From Curtobacterium sp. MCBA15_009 (GTDB lineage Bacteria; Actinomycetota; Actinomycetes; Actinomycetales; Microbacteriaceae), in NCBI RefSeq assembly GCF_001864895.1, contig NZ_MJGO01000040.1:21167-85166 (forward strand): 64,000 nucleotides of DNA, written 5' to 3'. A program made the translations under genes and the position numbers. The notes under the pieces are model-generated. The model saw nothing but the letters and a program-made list of their open reading frames with translations. It was not told the DNA's origin and made no database searches. Every line of letters starts with the position of its first letter. Position 1 is the first letter of the stretch. Positions 1 through 10,438 of the stretch are shown here, piece by piece.

Positions 1-53
1 CGTGGGGCGTTCGTCGTCGGGCTCGCGTGGTGCAGGCGTCCGGGTGCCGGGCG

Positions 54-1169
54 TCAGCCGAGTGCGTTGACGGTGAAGTCGATCGCGCGGACGAGCTTCG
101 CGACGTCGTCGGGGTCGATCGCGGTGAAGGTGGCGACCCGGAGCTGGTTCCGGCCGAGCTTGCGGTAGGGCTCGGTGTCGACGATGCCGTTCGCCCGCAG
201 GGTCGCGGCGACGGCCTTCGCGTCGATCGACTCGTCGAGGTCGATCGTGGCGACGACCTGCGACCGTGCGGCCGGGTCGGCCACGAACGGCGTCGCGTGG
301 TCGGAGGCCTCGGCCCAGTCGTAGATCGTCGACGACGATGCCTTCGTGCGGGTGTCGGCCCACTGCAGGCCGCCGGACTCGTTGATCCACCGGACCTGGT
401 CGTCGAGCATGAGCAGGGTGGCCAGGGCCGGGGTGTTCAGCGTCTGGTTCAGCCGCGAGTTGTCGACGGCGTTCTGCAGGGACAGGAACTCGGGGACGTA
501 GCGGTCCGAGGCGGCGATCCGCTCCACCCGCTCGAGCGCTGCCGGCGAGAACAGCGCGAGCCAGAGGCCGCCGTCCGAGGCGAAGTTCTTCTGCGGCGCG
601 AAGTAGTACACGTCGGTGGCGGACACGTCGAACGCGACACCGCCGGCCGCGCTCGTCGCGTCGACGACGGTCAGGGCGCCGGGGTCGCCCTCGGCGCGGA
701 CCACGGGGGCCATCACGCCGGTGGAGGTCTCGTTGTGCGGGTACGCGTAGACGTCGACGCCCTCGACGGTCTCGAGCGCGGCGAGCGAGCCACCGGGGGC
801 CTCGACGACGTAGGGTGCCTCGAGCCACGGTGCGGCGACGGCCTTCGCGAACTTCGACCCGAACTCGCCGAAGGACAGGTTCTCGGCGCGGCGCTCGACG
901 AGCCCGAAGGCCGCGGCGTCCCAGAAGGCGGTCGAGCCGCCGTTGCCGAGCACGACCTCGTAGCCGTCCGGCAGCGAGAACAGGTCGGCGAGCCCGGAGC
1001 GGACGCTGCCGACCAGGTCCTTGACGGGCTTCTGCCGGTGGGACGTGCCGAGGATCGTCGCCCCGCGCGTCACGAGGGACTCGAGCTGCGCGCCGCGGAT
1101 CTTGGACGGTCCGCAGCCGAAGCGGCCGTCGGTCGGGAGGAGTTCGGCGGGGATGACGATGTCTGCCAT
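54..1169 (-). CDS. serC: phosphoserine aminotransferase SerC
   Basis: PLP enzyme of serine biosynthesis that converts 3-phosphohydroxypyruvate and glutamate to phosphoserine. It has 371 residues, normal for the actinobacterial SerC group. The N-terminus has the substrate-loop motif FGCGPSKIR. Asp170 in VVDATSAAGG should contact the pyridine nitrogen, and Lys194 in APQKNFASDGG is the PLP lysine. The ATG at 1169 is supported by a TAGGAT hexamer six bases upstream (plus-strand 1176-1181), so the mRNA is probably leaderless. It is divergent from the DtxR-type regulator. The 53 bases beyond its stop reach the window edge and show nothing. Confidence 0.95.
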   Translation of the reverse strand: MADIVIPAELLPTDGRFGCGPSKIRGAQLESLVTRGATILGTSHRQKPVKDLVGSVRSGLADLFSLPDGYEVVLGNGGSTAFWDAAAFGLVERRAENLSFGEFGSKFAKAVAAPWLEAPYVVEAPGGSLAALETVEGVDVYAYPHNETSTGVMAPVVRAEGDPGALTVVDATSAAGGVAFDVSATDVYYFAPQKNFASDGGLWLALFSPAALERVERIAASDRYVPEFLSLQNAVDNSRLNQTLNTPALATLLMLDDQVRWINESGGLQWADTRTKASSSTIYDWAEASDHATPFVADPAARSQVVATIDLDESIDAKAVAATLRANGIVDTEPYRKLGRNQLRVATFTAIDPDDVAKLVRAIDFTVNALG

Positions 1170-1355
1170 GCACCGATCCTAGCCAGCCCGATCCGCGTCG
1201 CGACGCCCCTGCACCGGCCGGACGGGGCGGCTGTGGAGCGGTCCAGTCCGACGCCGCGCGGACGGTCGGCCCCGCGCTCGGCGGCCGTCGTGCGGTGCCC
1301 GTCGGGTCGAACAAGTAGGGTGGTGGCCGCTGGGCCCAGACATGAGAGGCGGACC

Positions 1356-2051
1356 GTGACCGATCTCGTCGACACCACGGAGATGTACCTGCGCACGATC
1401 CTCGACCTCGAGGAAGAAGCGATCGTGCCGCTGCGTGCGCGCATCTCCGAGCGCCTCGGCCACTCGGGTCCGACGGTCTCCCAGACCATCGCCCGCATGG
1501 AGCGCGACGGCCTGGTCGTCGTCTCCGGGGACCGGCACCTCGAGCTCACCGACGAGGGCCGCTCCCGGGCGACCCACGTCATGCGCAAGCACCGCCTCGC
1601 CGAGCGCCTGCTCGCCGACGTCATCGGCCTCGACTGGGCGTTCGTCCACGACGAGGCCTGCCGGTGGGAGCACGTGATGAGCGAGCAGGTCGAGGTCCGC
1701 CTGCTCGAGATGCTCGGCAACCCGACCGAGTCGCCCTACGGCAACCCGATCCCGGGCCTGGCCGAGATCGGCGGGCCGGCCGCCGCCGGGTTCCTCGACG
1801 GCGTGCAGCACATCGTCGCGGCGACCGAGGGCACGGACGCCGTCGCCACCGGGGTGATCCGCCGACTCGGCGAGCCCGTGCAGTTCGAGCCGGAGCTCCT
1901 CCACCAGCTCCGCACCGCCGGCGTGATGCCCGGACGGCTCGCCCGCGTGCAGCGCGCCGGGGCCTACGTCGCGGTGCGCGTCGACGGCGAGGACGCCGGC
2001 ATCGAGCTCCCGGTCGAGGTCGCCCAGCACGTGTACATCGAGCGGGACTGA
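1356..2051 (+). CDS. DtxR/IdeR-type iron-dependent repressor
   Basis: Metal-dependent transcriptional regulator of 231 residues: N-terminal winged helix (about 1-65), dimerisation and metal domain (66-140) and C-terminal SH3/FeoA-like domain (150-231). The metal ligands of diphtheria DtxR fall on the same residue numbers here: Met10, His79, Glu83, His98, Cys102, Glu105 and His106. Cys102 points to iron (DtxR/IdeR) rather than manganese (MntR). GTG at 1356 is chosen because the family starts there (TDLVDTTEMYLRTI) and a purine-rich GAGAGGCGG lies just before it. The frame stays open far upstream, but that part is antisense to serC and not plausible protein. It probably controls iron uptake and storage genes elsewhere. 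Confidence 0.93.
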   Translation: MTDLVDTTEMYLRTILDLEEEAIVPLRARISERLGHSGPTVSQTIARMERDGLVVVSGDRHLELTDEGRSRATHVMRKHRLAERLLADVIGLDWAFVHDEACRWEHVMSEQVEVRLLEMLGNPTESPYGNPIPGLAEIGGPAAAGFLDGVQHIVAATEGTDAVATGVIRRLGEPVQFEPELLHQLRTAGVMPGRLARVQRAGAYVAVRVDGEDAGIELPVEVAQHVYIERD

Positions 2052-2075
2052 TCCTCCCGCCCTGACCAGGGCTTC

Positions 2076-2091
2076 TTTACCGGATCGTTAC
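2076..2091 (-). promoter_or_regulatory. MtrA-box-like direct repeat
   Basis: Read on the minus strand this is GTAAC-N6-GTAAA, one base from the GTAAC-N6-GTAAC direct repeat described for the response regulator MtrA in actinobacteria. It ends 17 bases before the -35 element of the downstream peptidase promoter, a normal activator position. Another GTAAC lies in the promoter spacer (2117-2121). Known MtrA targets include cell-wall hydrolases, which agrees with the downstream gene. Confidence 0.5.
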
Positions 2092-2108
2092 AAACGGGCG
2101 TTTTGGTC

Positions 2109-2137
2109 TCGACAAGGTAACGACGCCTGCGTACACT
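2109..2137 (+). promoter_or_regulatory. promoter of the NlpC/P60 gene
   Basis: TCGACA (2109-2114), a 17-base spacer, then TACACT (2132-2137) give a good housekeeping-type promoter. Transcription would start near 2144 and leave a leader of about 148 bases before the TTG start. The leader has GC-rich inverted repeats. I looked for the conserved core of the c-di-AMP (ydaO) riboswitch often found before such genes and did not find it. Confidence 0.6.
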
Positions 2138-2291
2138 CGTCCGAGTCCCCGCGCTGCGCCTGGCGTGGAGACCCGTGGCAGGACGTCTCGAACCCGTCTC
2201 CTGCCTCGATCGGAAACGATGACGAACGGATGGGGTTGCACGTCGCCGGGTACCCACGGCCGCGTGATGACGAGACGCCGGAGACCCACCC

Positions 2292-3299
2292 TTGACGCAG
2301 ACCGGTTCCGCCGCGGACGCCCCGACGCCCGCGAACCCGACGAACACCGCGACCCTGACGAACACCGAGAACGCCACCGACGCACCGCTCACCCGGCGGT
2401 CCCTGCGTCAGGCCGACGGCCGAACGACCCGCACCGTCGTGCCCGTCCGCACCGCCCCGCTCCCCGGCGGCCGCCGGGCCGCGCAGGCCGCGGCCGACGC
2501 GACCGCCGCCAAGGCGAGCGCCTCGTCGCGCAAGCGCCGGTTCCTCGCGCCGGTCGTGCTGACCGTCGCCGTCGGCATGTTCGGCACCGTCGCGGTCGCC
2601 CCGGCGTTCGCCGCCTCGCAGCCGACCACCGGCACCGACGCCGCCTCCGCCCAGCGCGAGGCCCGTGCGACCCAGAGCCAGGAGCTCTCCGTCTCCGACG
2701 CCGTCGCCCTGGCCGACACGAGCCGCGACGGCTACGGGGCCACCTCGACCGCCACGCTCGACGCCCGCGCGGAAGCCCGCCAGGCAGCGGCGCAGCAGGC
2801 CGCCGACGAAGCCGCAGCTGCCGAGGCCGCCGAGCAGCAGGAGCAGTCGGCCGCGACGTCAGACGCCCGTGCGCAGACCGCCCAGCAGTACGCGTCGTAC
2901 TCCGGCCCGTCCGCCGCCGACTACGTGGCCAGCTCGACCGCGGCGGACACGCCCTTCTCGCTGCCGGCCGTCGTCGCCACCGCCAAGCAGTACATCGGCA
3001 CCCCGTACGTCTTCGGCGGCGCCGACCCGTCCGGCTTCGACTGCTCGGGCTACGTGATGTTCGTCTACGCCCAGCACGGCATCAACCTGGCGCACTCGGT
3101 CCCGCTGCAGGACCAGGCCGGCACCACGATCCCCGAGTCCGAGGCCCAGCCCGGCGACGTCGTCATCTTCAACAACGAGGCGCACGACGGTTTCTACATG
3201 GGCAACGGCATGATCATGGACGCGCCGAAGCCCGGCGGCTCCGTCTCGATCCGTCCGATCTGGACGAGCGATTACCACATCGTCCGCTTCGGGATCTAG
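2292..3299 (+). CDS. secreted NlpC/P60 peptidoglycan endopeptidase
   Basis: Predicted cell-wall endopeptidase (335 residues) that cleaves stem peptides of peptidoglycan. A long Thr/Arg/Ala-rich cytoplasmic leader precedes a hydrophobic export segment at about 80-105 ending in AFAAS. An Ala/Gln/Glu-rich linker, likely a short coiled coil, spans 130-185. The NlpC/P60 domain is 225-335. Catalytic Cys251 is in FDCSGYV and His298 in HDGFYMGNG; the third position (HAP in many relatives) reads DAP. The TTG start is supported by GGAGA seven bases upstream (2280-2284). It has its own promoter and possible MtrA box. RipA/RpfB-like roles in cell separation are likely but not provable. Confidence 0.9.
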   Translation: MTQTGSAADAPTPANPTNTATLTNTENATDAPLTRRSLRQADGRTTRTVVPVRTAPLPGGRRAAQAAADATAAKASASSRKRRFLAPVVLTVAVGMFGTVAVAPAFAASQPTTGTDAASAQREARATQSQELSVSDAVALADTSRDGYGATSTATLDARAEARQAAAQQAADEAAAAEAAEQQEQSAATSDARAQTAQQYASYSGPSAADYVASSTAADTPFSLPAVVATAKQYIGTPYVFGGADPSGFDCSGYVMFVYAQHGINLAHSVPLQDQAGTTIPESEAQPGDVVIFNNEAHDGFYMGNGMIMDAPKPGGSVSIRPIWTSDYHIVRFGI

Positions 3300-3421
3300 C
3301 GACCAGCGTCCCTCCGGCGTGTGAACTCCACCCGAACCGGTCCGTGCACCCTCGTGCCGGGCCGGTTTCTGGGTTAACCTGACGCTGCACCGGTCCGTAC
3401 CGGCGCGGACAGGGAGACCTG

Positions 3422-3517
3422 ATGTCGATGTTCCGCACGACCCGCACCATGGGTCGGCGCGCGCGCGTCGACATACGGTCGACCACAGCCTGCGTGCACG
3501 AGCACGCCCCTGCATGA
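3422..3517 (+). CDS. possible 31-residue small protein or leader peptide
   Basis: A short reading frame starts MSMFRTTRTMGRR and ends CVHEHAPA. It has a strong AGGGAG ribosome site seven bases before its ATG and a TAACCT hexamer at 3375-3380. It fills the middle of the 354-base gap between the NlpC/P60 gene and the HNH gene. It is Arg/Thr rich with one Cys and three Met. It may be a regulatory leader peptide or simply a chance frame. The rest of the gap shows no other gene. Confidence 0.3.
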   Translation: MSMFRTTRTMGRRARVDIRSTTACVHEHAPA

Positions 3518-3653
3518 CGAGAGCACTGCCCATCCGGGTGGTGCTCTTCGTGGTTCCGGGGAGTGTGAGCAGGTCGGGGTCACCCGTTCGTCGTCGACGG
3601 TCCGACGCACCCGCAGCGCCTGGAAGCCGTCCAGGCACGTCGGAAGGGAACCC

Positions 3654-4148
3654 ATGCGCACTCTCGTCCTCAACGCCGGTTACGAGCCCCTCGCGGTGAT
3701 CTCGTTCCGACGAGCCCTCGTGCTGGTCATGAACCAGAAGGCCGCCATCGTCGCCGCGGACCTCGACCACCCGGTCACCGGGTCCACCGCGGTCTACGAC
3801 CGTCCGTCCGTCATCATCCTCACCCGCTACGTCCGCATCCCGCACTCGCGGCTCGTCCCGGTGTCCCGCCGCGGGGTCCTGCGCCGTGACGGCAACCGCT
3901 GCGCCTACTGCGGCCGCCAGGCGACGACCATCGACCACGTGCAGCCGAAGTCGCGCGGCGGCCAGGACTCGTGGGAGAACCTCGTCGCCTGCTGCCTCGC
4001 CTGCAACAACACGAAGGGCGACCGCACGCCCCAGGAGATGGGGTGGCACCTGCGGTTCCGCCCGAAGGTGCCGCACGGGGCGTCGTGGGTCGTGCGCGGC
4101 ATCGAGCGCCCGCAGTCCGAGTGGGACGAGTACCTCGTGGCCGCGTAG
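3654..4148 (+). CDS. HNH endonuclease domain protein
   Basis: Protein of 164 residues with a C-terminal HNH domain. Two Zn knuckles, Cys83-x2-Cys86 and Cys114-x2-Cys117, frame Asp94-His95 (TIDHVQPKSRGG), Asn109 (WENLVACC) and Asn118-Asn119 (NNTKG). This is the standard McrA/HNH_5 layout. The N-terminal 70 residues (TLVLNAGYEPLAVISFRRAL) belong to the widely conserved bacterial HNH family of about 165-180 residues whose role is unknown; these are chromosomal housekeeping-type genes rather than homing enzymes. A ribosome site (GGAAGGGA) precedes the ATG. The gene ends just before a perfect hairpin. Confidence 0.9.
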   Translation: MRTLVLNAGYEPLAVISFRRALVLVMNQKAAIVAADLDHPVTGSTAVYDRPSVIILTRYVRIPHSRLVPVSRRGVLRRDGNRCAYCGRQATTIDHVQPKSRGGQDSWENLVACCLACNNTKGDRTPQEMGWHLRFRPKVPHGASWVVRGIERPQSEWDEYLVAA

Positions 4149-4176
4149 CGGCCGCCCCCGGTGGGGCGCGCCCAGT

Positions 4177-4223
4177 GAGCAGAAGACGACGGGTCCCGCG
4201 CGGCGACCCGTCGTCTTCTGCTC
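4177..4223. terminator. perfect 19-bp stem terminator
   Basis: Arms at 4177-4195 and 4205-4223 are perfectly complementary around a 9-base loop. It lies 28 bases after the HNH stop. There is no U-tract, typical of high-GC actinobacterial terminators. Confidence 0.7.
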
Positions 4224-4233
4224 ACCCGGTGGC

Positions 4234-4275
4234 GGACGGGAGGCCCGTGGCGGCGTCTTCCCGGGCCTCCCGTCC
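4234..4275. terminator. GGACGGGAGGCCCG-family palindrome
   Basis: Perfect 14-bp arms at 4234-4247 and 4262-4275. The arm sequence recurs after the maltokinase gene (53748-53789) and, in part, after the rimJ-like gene (41144 onward), so this is a repeated terminator-type element rather than a unique site. Confidence 0.65.
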
Positions 4276-4307
4276 GTCTGTCGGTCGCGCTGACTAGCGT
4301 CACCGAC

Positions 4308-5411
4308 ATGGGCGAGACACCGCACATCGACGACGCGACCATCGACGACCTGCGCGCGCGGTTGCGGGCGACGCGCTGGCCCGATGCGCCGACCGGGACC
4401 GGCTGGTCGCTCGGCGTGGACCTCGACGTCCTGCGCCCGCTCGTCGAGTACTGGGCCGACGGGTTCGACTTCGACGCACACCGCGCCGAGCTCGCCGCAC
4501 TGCCCTCGCGCCGTGTCGTCGTGGACGGGATCGGCATCCACGTGCTGCACGCCCGTGCTGCGCAGCCGGACGCCCTGCCCGTCCTGCTCGCGCACGGCTG
4601 GCCGGACTCCGGGTGGCGGTACCGCAAGGTGCTGCCGATGCTCGTCGACGCCGGCTACGACGTCGTCGTGCCGGACATGCCGGGGTTCGGGTTCTCGGAC
4701 GCCCCGCCGCAGGTGCTCGACGCCCGGCAGGTGGCCGGCACGTGGGCGACGCTGATGACGGAGCTCGGCCACGAGCGCTTCGCGGTGTCCGGCGGCGACA
4801 TCGGCACGCACGTCGCCCGGTACCTGGCACTCGACCACCCCGACCGGGTCGTCGCCGTGCACCGCATCGACGGCGGGCTCGCCTGGCCGGGCCTCGACCC
4901 GGCGACGCTGTCCGGACCCGAGCGGGAGTTCGTCGCCGCGACCGACCGGTGGCGCACCGCCGAGGGCGCCTACGCGATGCTGCACCGGACCAAGCCGCAG
5001 ACCGCCGCCGTCGGGCTGAACGACTCACCTGCGGGACTGGCCGCCTGGATCGTCGAGAAGCTCCGGGCGTGGAGCGACTGCGACGGCGACCTGTGGTCGG
5101 TGTACACACGCGACGAGGTCCTGGCGCTGCTGACCGAGTACTGGGCCACTGCGACCATCGGGTCGGCGATGCGGATGTACCACGCGAACGCGGCGATCCC
5201 GGCGGAGCAGCTCGAACGGAGGGTCGAGGTGCCGTCAGGGTTCTCGATCTTCCCCGGCGACATCGTGCGGGCGCCGCGGGAGTGGCTCGAGCGCACCACG
5301 AACCTGGTGTTCCACCACGAACTCGACCGCGGCGGCCATTTCGCGCCGTTCGAGCAGCCCGACCTGTTCGTCGACGAGCTGCACGCGTTCCTGGGCCGGT
5401 TCCGCCGCTAG
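4308..5411 (+). CDS. epoxide hydrolase, EHN/alpha-beta hydrolase
   Basis: Alpha/beta hydrolase of 367 residues with an N-terminal epoxide-hydrolase (EHN) segment (about 5-60), the oxyanion motif HGWPDS at 96-101, the nucleophile Asp164 in SGGDIGTH (most relatives have GGDWG) and the catalytic His in GGHFAPFE near the C-terminus. It should open epoxides to diols in the cytoplasm; the natural substrate cannot be read. ATG 4308 is preceded by TAGCGT at 4295-4300, a leaderless layout. It stands alone between two hairpins and a tRNA gene. Confidence 0.88.
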   Translation: MGETPHIDDATIDDLRARLRATRWPDAPTGTGWSLGVDLDVLRPLVEYWADGFDFDAHRAELAALPSRRVVVDGIGIHVLHARAAQPDALPVLLAHGWPDSGWRYRKVLPMLVDAGYDVVVPDMPGFGFSDAPPQVLDARQVAGTWATLMTELGHERFAVSGGDIGTHVARYLALDHPDRVVAVHRIDGGLAWPGLDPATLSGPEREFVAATDRWRTAEGAYAMLHRTKPQTAAVGLNDSPAGLAAWIVEKLRAWSDCDGDLWSVYTRDEVLALLTEYWATATIGSAMRMYHANAAIPAEQLERRVEVPSGFSIFPGDIVRAPREWLERTTNLVFHHELDRGGHFAPFEQPDLFVDELHAFLGRFRR

Positions 5412-5424
5412 AGTGGTCGGGCCA

Positions 5425-5499
5425 GCCTCTGTAGCTCAATGGAAGAGCAGTTCCGTCCTAAGGAAACGGTTGGGGGTTCGAGTCCCTCCAGGGGCACCA
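5425..5499 (+). tRNA. tRNA-Arg (CCU anticodon)
   Basis: Cloverleaf with acceptor stem GCCTCTG/CAGGGGC, D arm GCTC/GAGC, anticodon loop GTCCTAA (anticodon CCT after T33) and T arm with GGTTCGAGTCC. CCA is encoded (5497-5499). It reads AGG codons, rare in this genome. One mismatch closes the top of the anticodon stem. Confidence 0.9.
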
Positions 5500-5534
5500 C
5501 GGGGACCACGGGGACCACGGGGCACCGCAGGTCA

Positions 5535-5557
5535 CCGCAGGGCTCGAGTCCCTGCGG
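5535..5557. terminator. hairpin after tRNA-Arg
   Basis: CCGCAGGG / CCCTGCGG stem with a 7-base loop between the tRNA and the converging minus-strand gene. Between tRNA and hairpin lie three or four copies of ACCACGGGG, an expansion that begins at the tRNA CCA end. Confidence 0.5.
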
Positions 5558-5569
5558 CGATCCCCGCGA

Positions 5570-6438
5570 TCAGCCGGCCTCGTCCGGGATCGGGTGCTCG
5601 CCCTGCCAGATCGCGTCGACCTGTTCGAACTCGCGCGGCGCGCACTGCGTGTCGAGGACGTCGAGGGCTTCCATCGGCGTCGACCAGATGTACCACGGGC
5701 CGGCGCCGGGGCCCGTGCTCGACCACGAGCCGTCGGCGTACCACGACGGCGCCACGTCGCCGATCGGGTGCCCCGCCTGCGCCATGCAGGCCGCGAGCCG
5801 GTCGAACGCGGCGGTGTACTCGGCCAGGGTGACGGTCCCGTCGGCGACCGCGGCCTGCTGCTGGGTCGAGGGCTGCGCGATCCGTGCCGACCGGGCCCAC
5901 GACGCCCACACGGCGTAGCGGGCACCGCCGCCGCCGGAGACCGACACGGCGGCCGCTCCGGACCCGGTCAGCGGGGAGAGGCTCCACCGCGGCATGGACC
6001 CCGGTGTGCACGCGACGGCGTCGGCGACGATCGTCCCGCCGACCTCGACCGTGAAGGTGCCGGGGTCGAGGCACTCCCACGTGAGCGTCACCCGGTCGGC
6101 TCCTCCCGGCCGCGTGCCGAGCGAGAACGAGGCGTCGCCGTGGGTGACGGCGAACGCGGGGGAGCCGAGCATCGATCCGTGGTTGACCTCGACCGTCCCG
6201 TAGCGGGTCGTCGTCGCGAGCAGGTCCTCGCGTGCGGCGTCCGCGGTGGCGCCGGGGAGCGCCGCAGCCGTGATCCCTCCGGTGAGTCCGGCACCGACGG
6301 CGAAGGCCGTCACGACCGCGGCGACCGTGCCGCGGGTGGGGCGTCGTCGCCGCGGACGCGCGGGGTGGGCCGTCGCGTCGACGTCGGCGACGAGTGCGTC
6401 ACGCATCGAGGCGAGTCGGGGGGAGATCTGGTCGTCGT

Positions 6439-6442
<4 letters not shown>
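5570..6442 (-). CDS. membrane-anchored partner of the ECF sigma factor
   Basis: Single-pass membrane protein of 290 residues: cytoplasmic N-terminus of about 35 residues with an RPRRRR stop, transmembrane segment about 38-60, and an outer domain with several Cys and Trp residues (DTQCAPREFEQVDAIW near the end). Its GTG start overlaps the sigma-factor stop (GTGA), so the two are translationally coupled. That context suggests an anti-sigma or signal-receiving role, but there is no zinc HxxxCxxC anti-sigma motif and the cytoplasmic part is very short. I do not recognise the outer domain. GTG 6440-6442 is chosen from the overlap. Confidence 0.6.
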
Positions 6443-8546
<2,104 letters not shown>

Positions 8547-8932
8547 CCCGAGCGATCACGCGGCCCCGACGCCGCGACCAGCGCCGGACGGGGAGCTGCC
8601 CACCGGGCACGGCCGGTCCGGCGCTGGCGCGTCAGCCCGGAACCTGTCCACCGGGCACGGCCCGTCCGGCGCTGGCGCGTCGGCCCGGGACCGGCCGAGG
8701 GGGCCGCGGTGCCAGCCGGCACCGCGCCTCCCGTCCCATCCGGAACACGCGTCGGAGCGGCCACGAAACGCACCGCGTTCGACGCCGGGCGGGCGCCACC
8801 CTACGGTGGAGGTACCGGGTCGGTATCAGGGATCCGTCGTCACGATGCTCCTCACGTCCTGTGGGGTCTGGCACAGCGGGTCGACCCGGACGGATCCGGG
8901 ATGCGCATCATCCCGACGAAGGGCTGGTCGTC
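8547..8932. other. intergenic region with dispersed-repeat copies
   Basis: 386 bases without a convincing gene. The first half holds two tandem copies of the dispersed element (8590-8695). The second half has a TACGGT hexamer (8802-8807) that could be the promoter of the 55-residue gene at 8933, giving a leader of about 120 bases. Confidence 0.5.
8590..8695 (+). repeat. dispersed GC-rich element, two tandem copies
   Basis: Two copies about 51 bp apart share CACCGGGCACGGCC and GGCGCTGGCGCGTC. The same element occurs at 15282-15362 and, inverted, at 19118-19200. Here it lies between genes. Confidence 0.6.
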
Positions 8933-9100
8933 ATGGCCGCCAGGATGCCCCACGATTGGCACCGCCACGGTCTGCGGTCGCCGGAAGACCTCGCCGCCCT
9001 CGTGGCGGAGCGACTCGAGGGGACGGGCCTCGTGTCCGCCGCCTCGGCCGACCTCAACCACGAGCCGTCGTACGCCGACTTCCTCGGCGAGCAGCTCTGA
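8933..9100 (+). CDS. small hypothetical protein, 55 residues
   Basis: Reads MAARMPHDWHRHGLRSPEDL and ends FLGEQL. Soluble, with several His and acidic residues; I do not recognise a family. The same frame is open from GTG 8861, but ATG 8933 gives a cleaner protein and has GAAGGG about ten bases upstream. Codon positions look coding (GC-rich third bases). It ends 41 bases before the CopC gene and could share regulation with neither neighbour. Confidence 0.5.
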   Translation: MAARMPHDWHRHGLRSPEDLAALVAERLEGTGLVSAASADLNHEPSYADFLGEQL

Positions 9101-9141
9101 CTCCGCGCCGTCGGAGGAGCGCGTCCCAGTAGCATCTGGGC

Positions 9142-9771
9142 ATGCGCACCGGCGGAACCAGAGCAGCGGCCCTCGCGATCGTCATCGGCGGGTTCCTCGC
9201 GCTCGTCGGCGCCCAGCCTGCCTCGGCGCACGCCGGGCTGACCGGCAGTGACCCGGCGGACGGTTCGGTGGTCACCGAGCCCCTCGACCGCGTGGCGCTC
9301 ACCTTCACCGAGGCGCCGCTCGCCGGCCTCGACGCCGGCCTGCGCATCGAGGTCACCGGTACGGACGGTACCGCCGCGTCGCGCGGCGACGTGACCGTCG
9401 ACGGGACGACCATGAGCACGGCGGTCGACCTCGAGAACGGTGCGTACACGGTGCTCTGGCGCTACCTCTCGCCGGACGGGCACCCGATCGACGGCTCCTT
9501 CGGGTTCGAGTACCGGGTGCCGACGGCGGAGGCCACGGCCGAGCCGACGTCCCCGGCGTCCACCGCCCCGGCGAGCACCCCGACGGCCGAGCCGACGAGC
9601 GTGCCGTCCGCCTCGGCGGTCGCCGTCGCGGACGGGGCGCCGGCAGCGTCGGACGGGATCGCTCCCGGGGTGTGGATCGCGCTCGGCGCGGGCGTCGTGC
9701 TCGTGCTGGGCGCCCTCGTCGTGCTCGTCGCGCGGCGCGGTCGGGGCGCCGGACCGACCGCCGTCGAGTGA
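9142..9771 (+). CDS. CopC-domain copper-binding surface protein
   Basis: Protein of 209 residues: signal peptide 1-29, CopC/YobA beta-sandwich about 30-128, Thr/Pro/Ala-rich linker 129-165 and a C-terminal membrane helix about 172-194 followed by basic residues. Cleavage would expose His30 (HAGLTGSDPADG), the N-terminal copper ligand of CopC proteins. SPDGHPIDGSFGF is the conserved C-terminal motif. It probably carries copper at the outer membrane face. No CopD or YcnI-type neighbour is adjacent. ATG 9142 has TAGCAT six bases upstream. Confidence 0.88.
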   Translation: MRTGGTRAAALAIVIGGFLALVGAQPASAHAGLTGSDPADGSVVTEPLDRVALTFTEAPLAGLDAGLRIEVTGTDGTAASRGDVTVDGTTMSTAVDLENGAYTVLWRYLSPDGHPIDGSFGFEYRVPTAEATAEPTSPASTAPASTPTAEPTSVPSASAVAVADGAPAASDGIAPGVWIALGAGVVLVLGALVVLVARRGRGAGPTAVE

Positions 9772-10245
9772 GCAGGACCGCTCGGTCCACCACCTGCCGC
9801 CGCCGCGCAGGAGTCCGGGACCGGACCGCGCTGTACCGTGCGCGCGCCTGACCCCGGAACGGGGGTATCGCCAGGGAGTGCCCGAGCCGCAGTAGATTGA
9901 CCCCGACGGCGTCTCACCACCGCCGTCGTCGCCCGGTGCCGACGCCGGGTGCCCGATGGGATCAGGGATGGCACGACGACCGAGAACGCGCGCACGCTCG
10001 ATGCGCCCGATCGTGTCCGCCGCCCGCCCGCGTGCCGCCTGCTCCGCCGCCCACCCGCCGTTCCGTGCCGCCTGCTCGGCCGGCTGCCGGACGCGCAGCG
10101 CTGCGGCCCCACCGTCACTGCCACGGCGACGGCGGAGCGACCCCGCCGGCCGAGTGGGCGCGCGGCCCGCGACCAGGACCTGACCCGCGGCGATCCCGCC
10201 TCCCCACCTCCAGCACCACCTGCGCCACGACTCCAGAGGACCGCC
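9772..10245. other. 474-base intergenic region without clear gene
   Basis: Several frames stay open but none has protein-like content. A TAGATT hexamer lies at 9894-9899. Just after it is a small hairpin (CGACGGCG/CGCCGTCG, about 9905-9929), so a leader or small RNA could start here. The phrase TGCCGCCTGCTC occurs twice near 10034 and 10070. Confidence 0.35.
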
Positions 10246-10413
10246 GTGCACGACCACGACACCCACCCGCTCGACCGCCACGTCGGCCCGCCGCACGTCG
10301 AGCGCTTCCGCCTGACCAGCAGCGACGAGACGCTCAGCGTGGTCTGCACCTGCGCGATCGGTGCGGACCACGACAACACCATCCGACCGATCGGGATCCT
10401 CCCGGTCAGTTGA
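10246..10413 (+). CDS. small hypothetical protein, 55 residues
   Basis: Starts [21 protein letters not shown] and contains a paired-Cys motif CTCAIG in the second half. It is His-rich at the N-terminus. GTG 10246 is preceded by AGAGGA (10235-10240) five bases upstream, a good ribosome site. It ends 25 bases before nadE. Family not recognised; the His cluster plus two Cys could bind metal, but that is a guess. Confidence 0.5.
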   Translation: MHDHDTHPLDRHVGPPHVERFRLTSSDETLSVVCTCAIGADHDNTIRPIGILPVS

Positions 10414-10438
10414 GGCCGATCGGCGCGATACTGGGAGT

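Noticed and set aside
27..1355. 443-residue N-terminal extension of the DtxR regulator
   Set aside because: It is the antisense of serC, and the metal ligands match DtxR numbering exactly when GTG 1356 is used.
2138..2291. ydaO-type c-di-AMP riboswitch before the NlpC/P60 gene
   Set aside because: The leader is long and structured, and GAACCCGTC resembles part of the motif, but the conserved AGCTAACCTCG end and the other core blocks are absent.
9772..10245. Genes on either strand of this gap
   Set aside because: Frames are open only because stops are rare at this GC; composition is Arg/Pro/Ala filler with no ribosome site.
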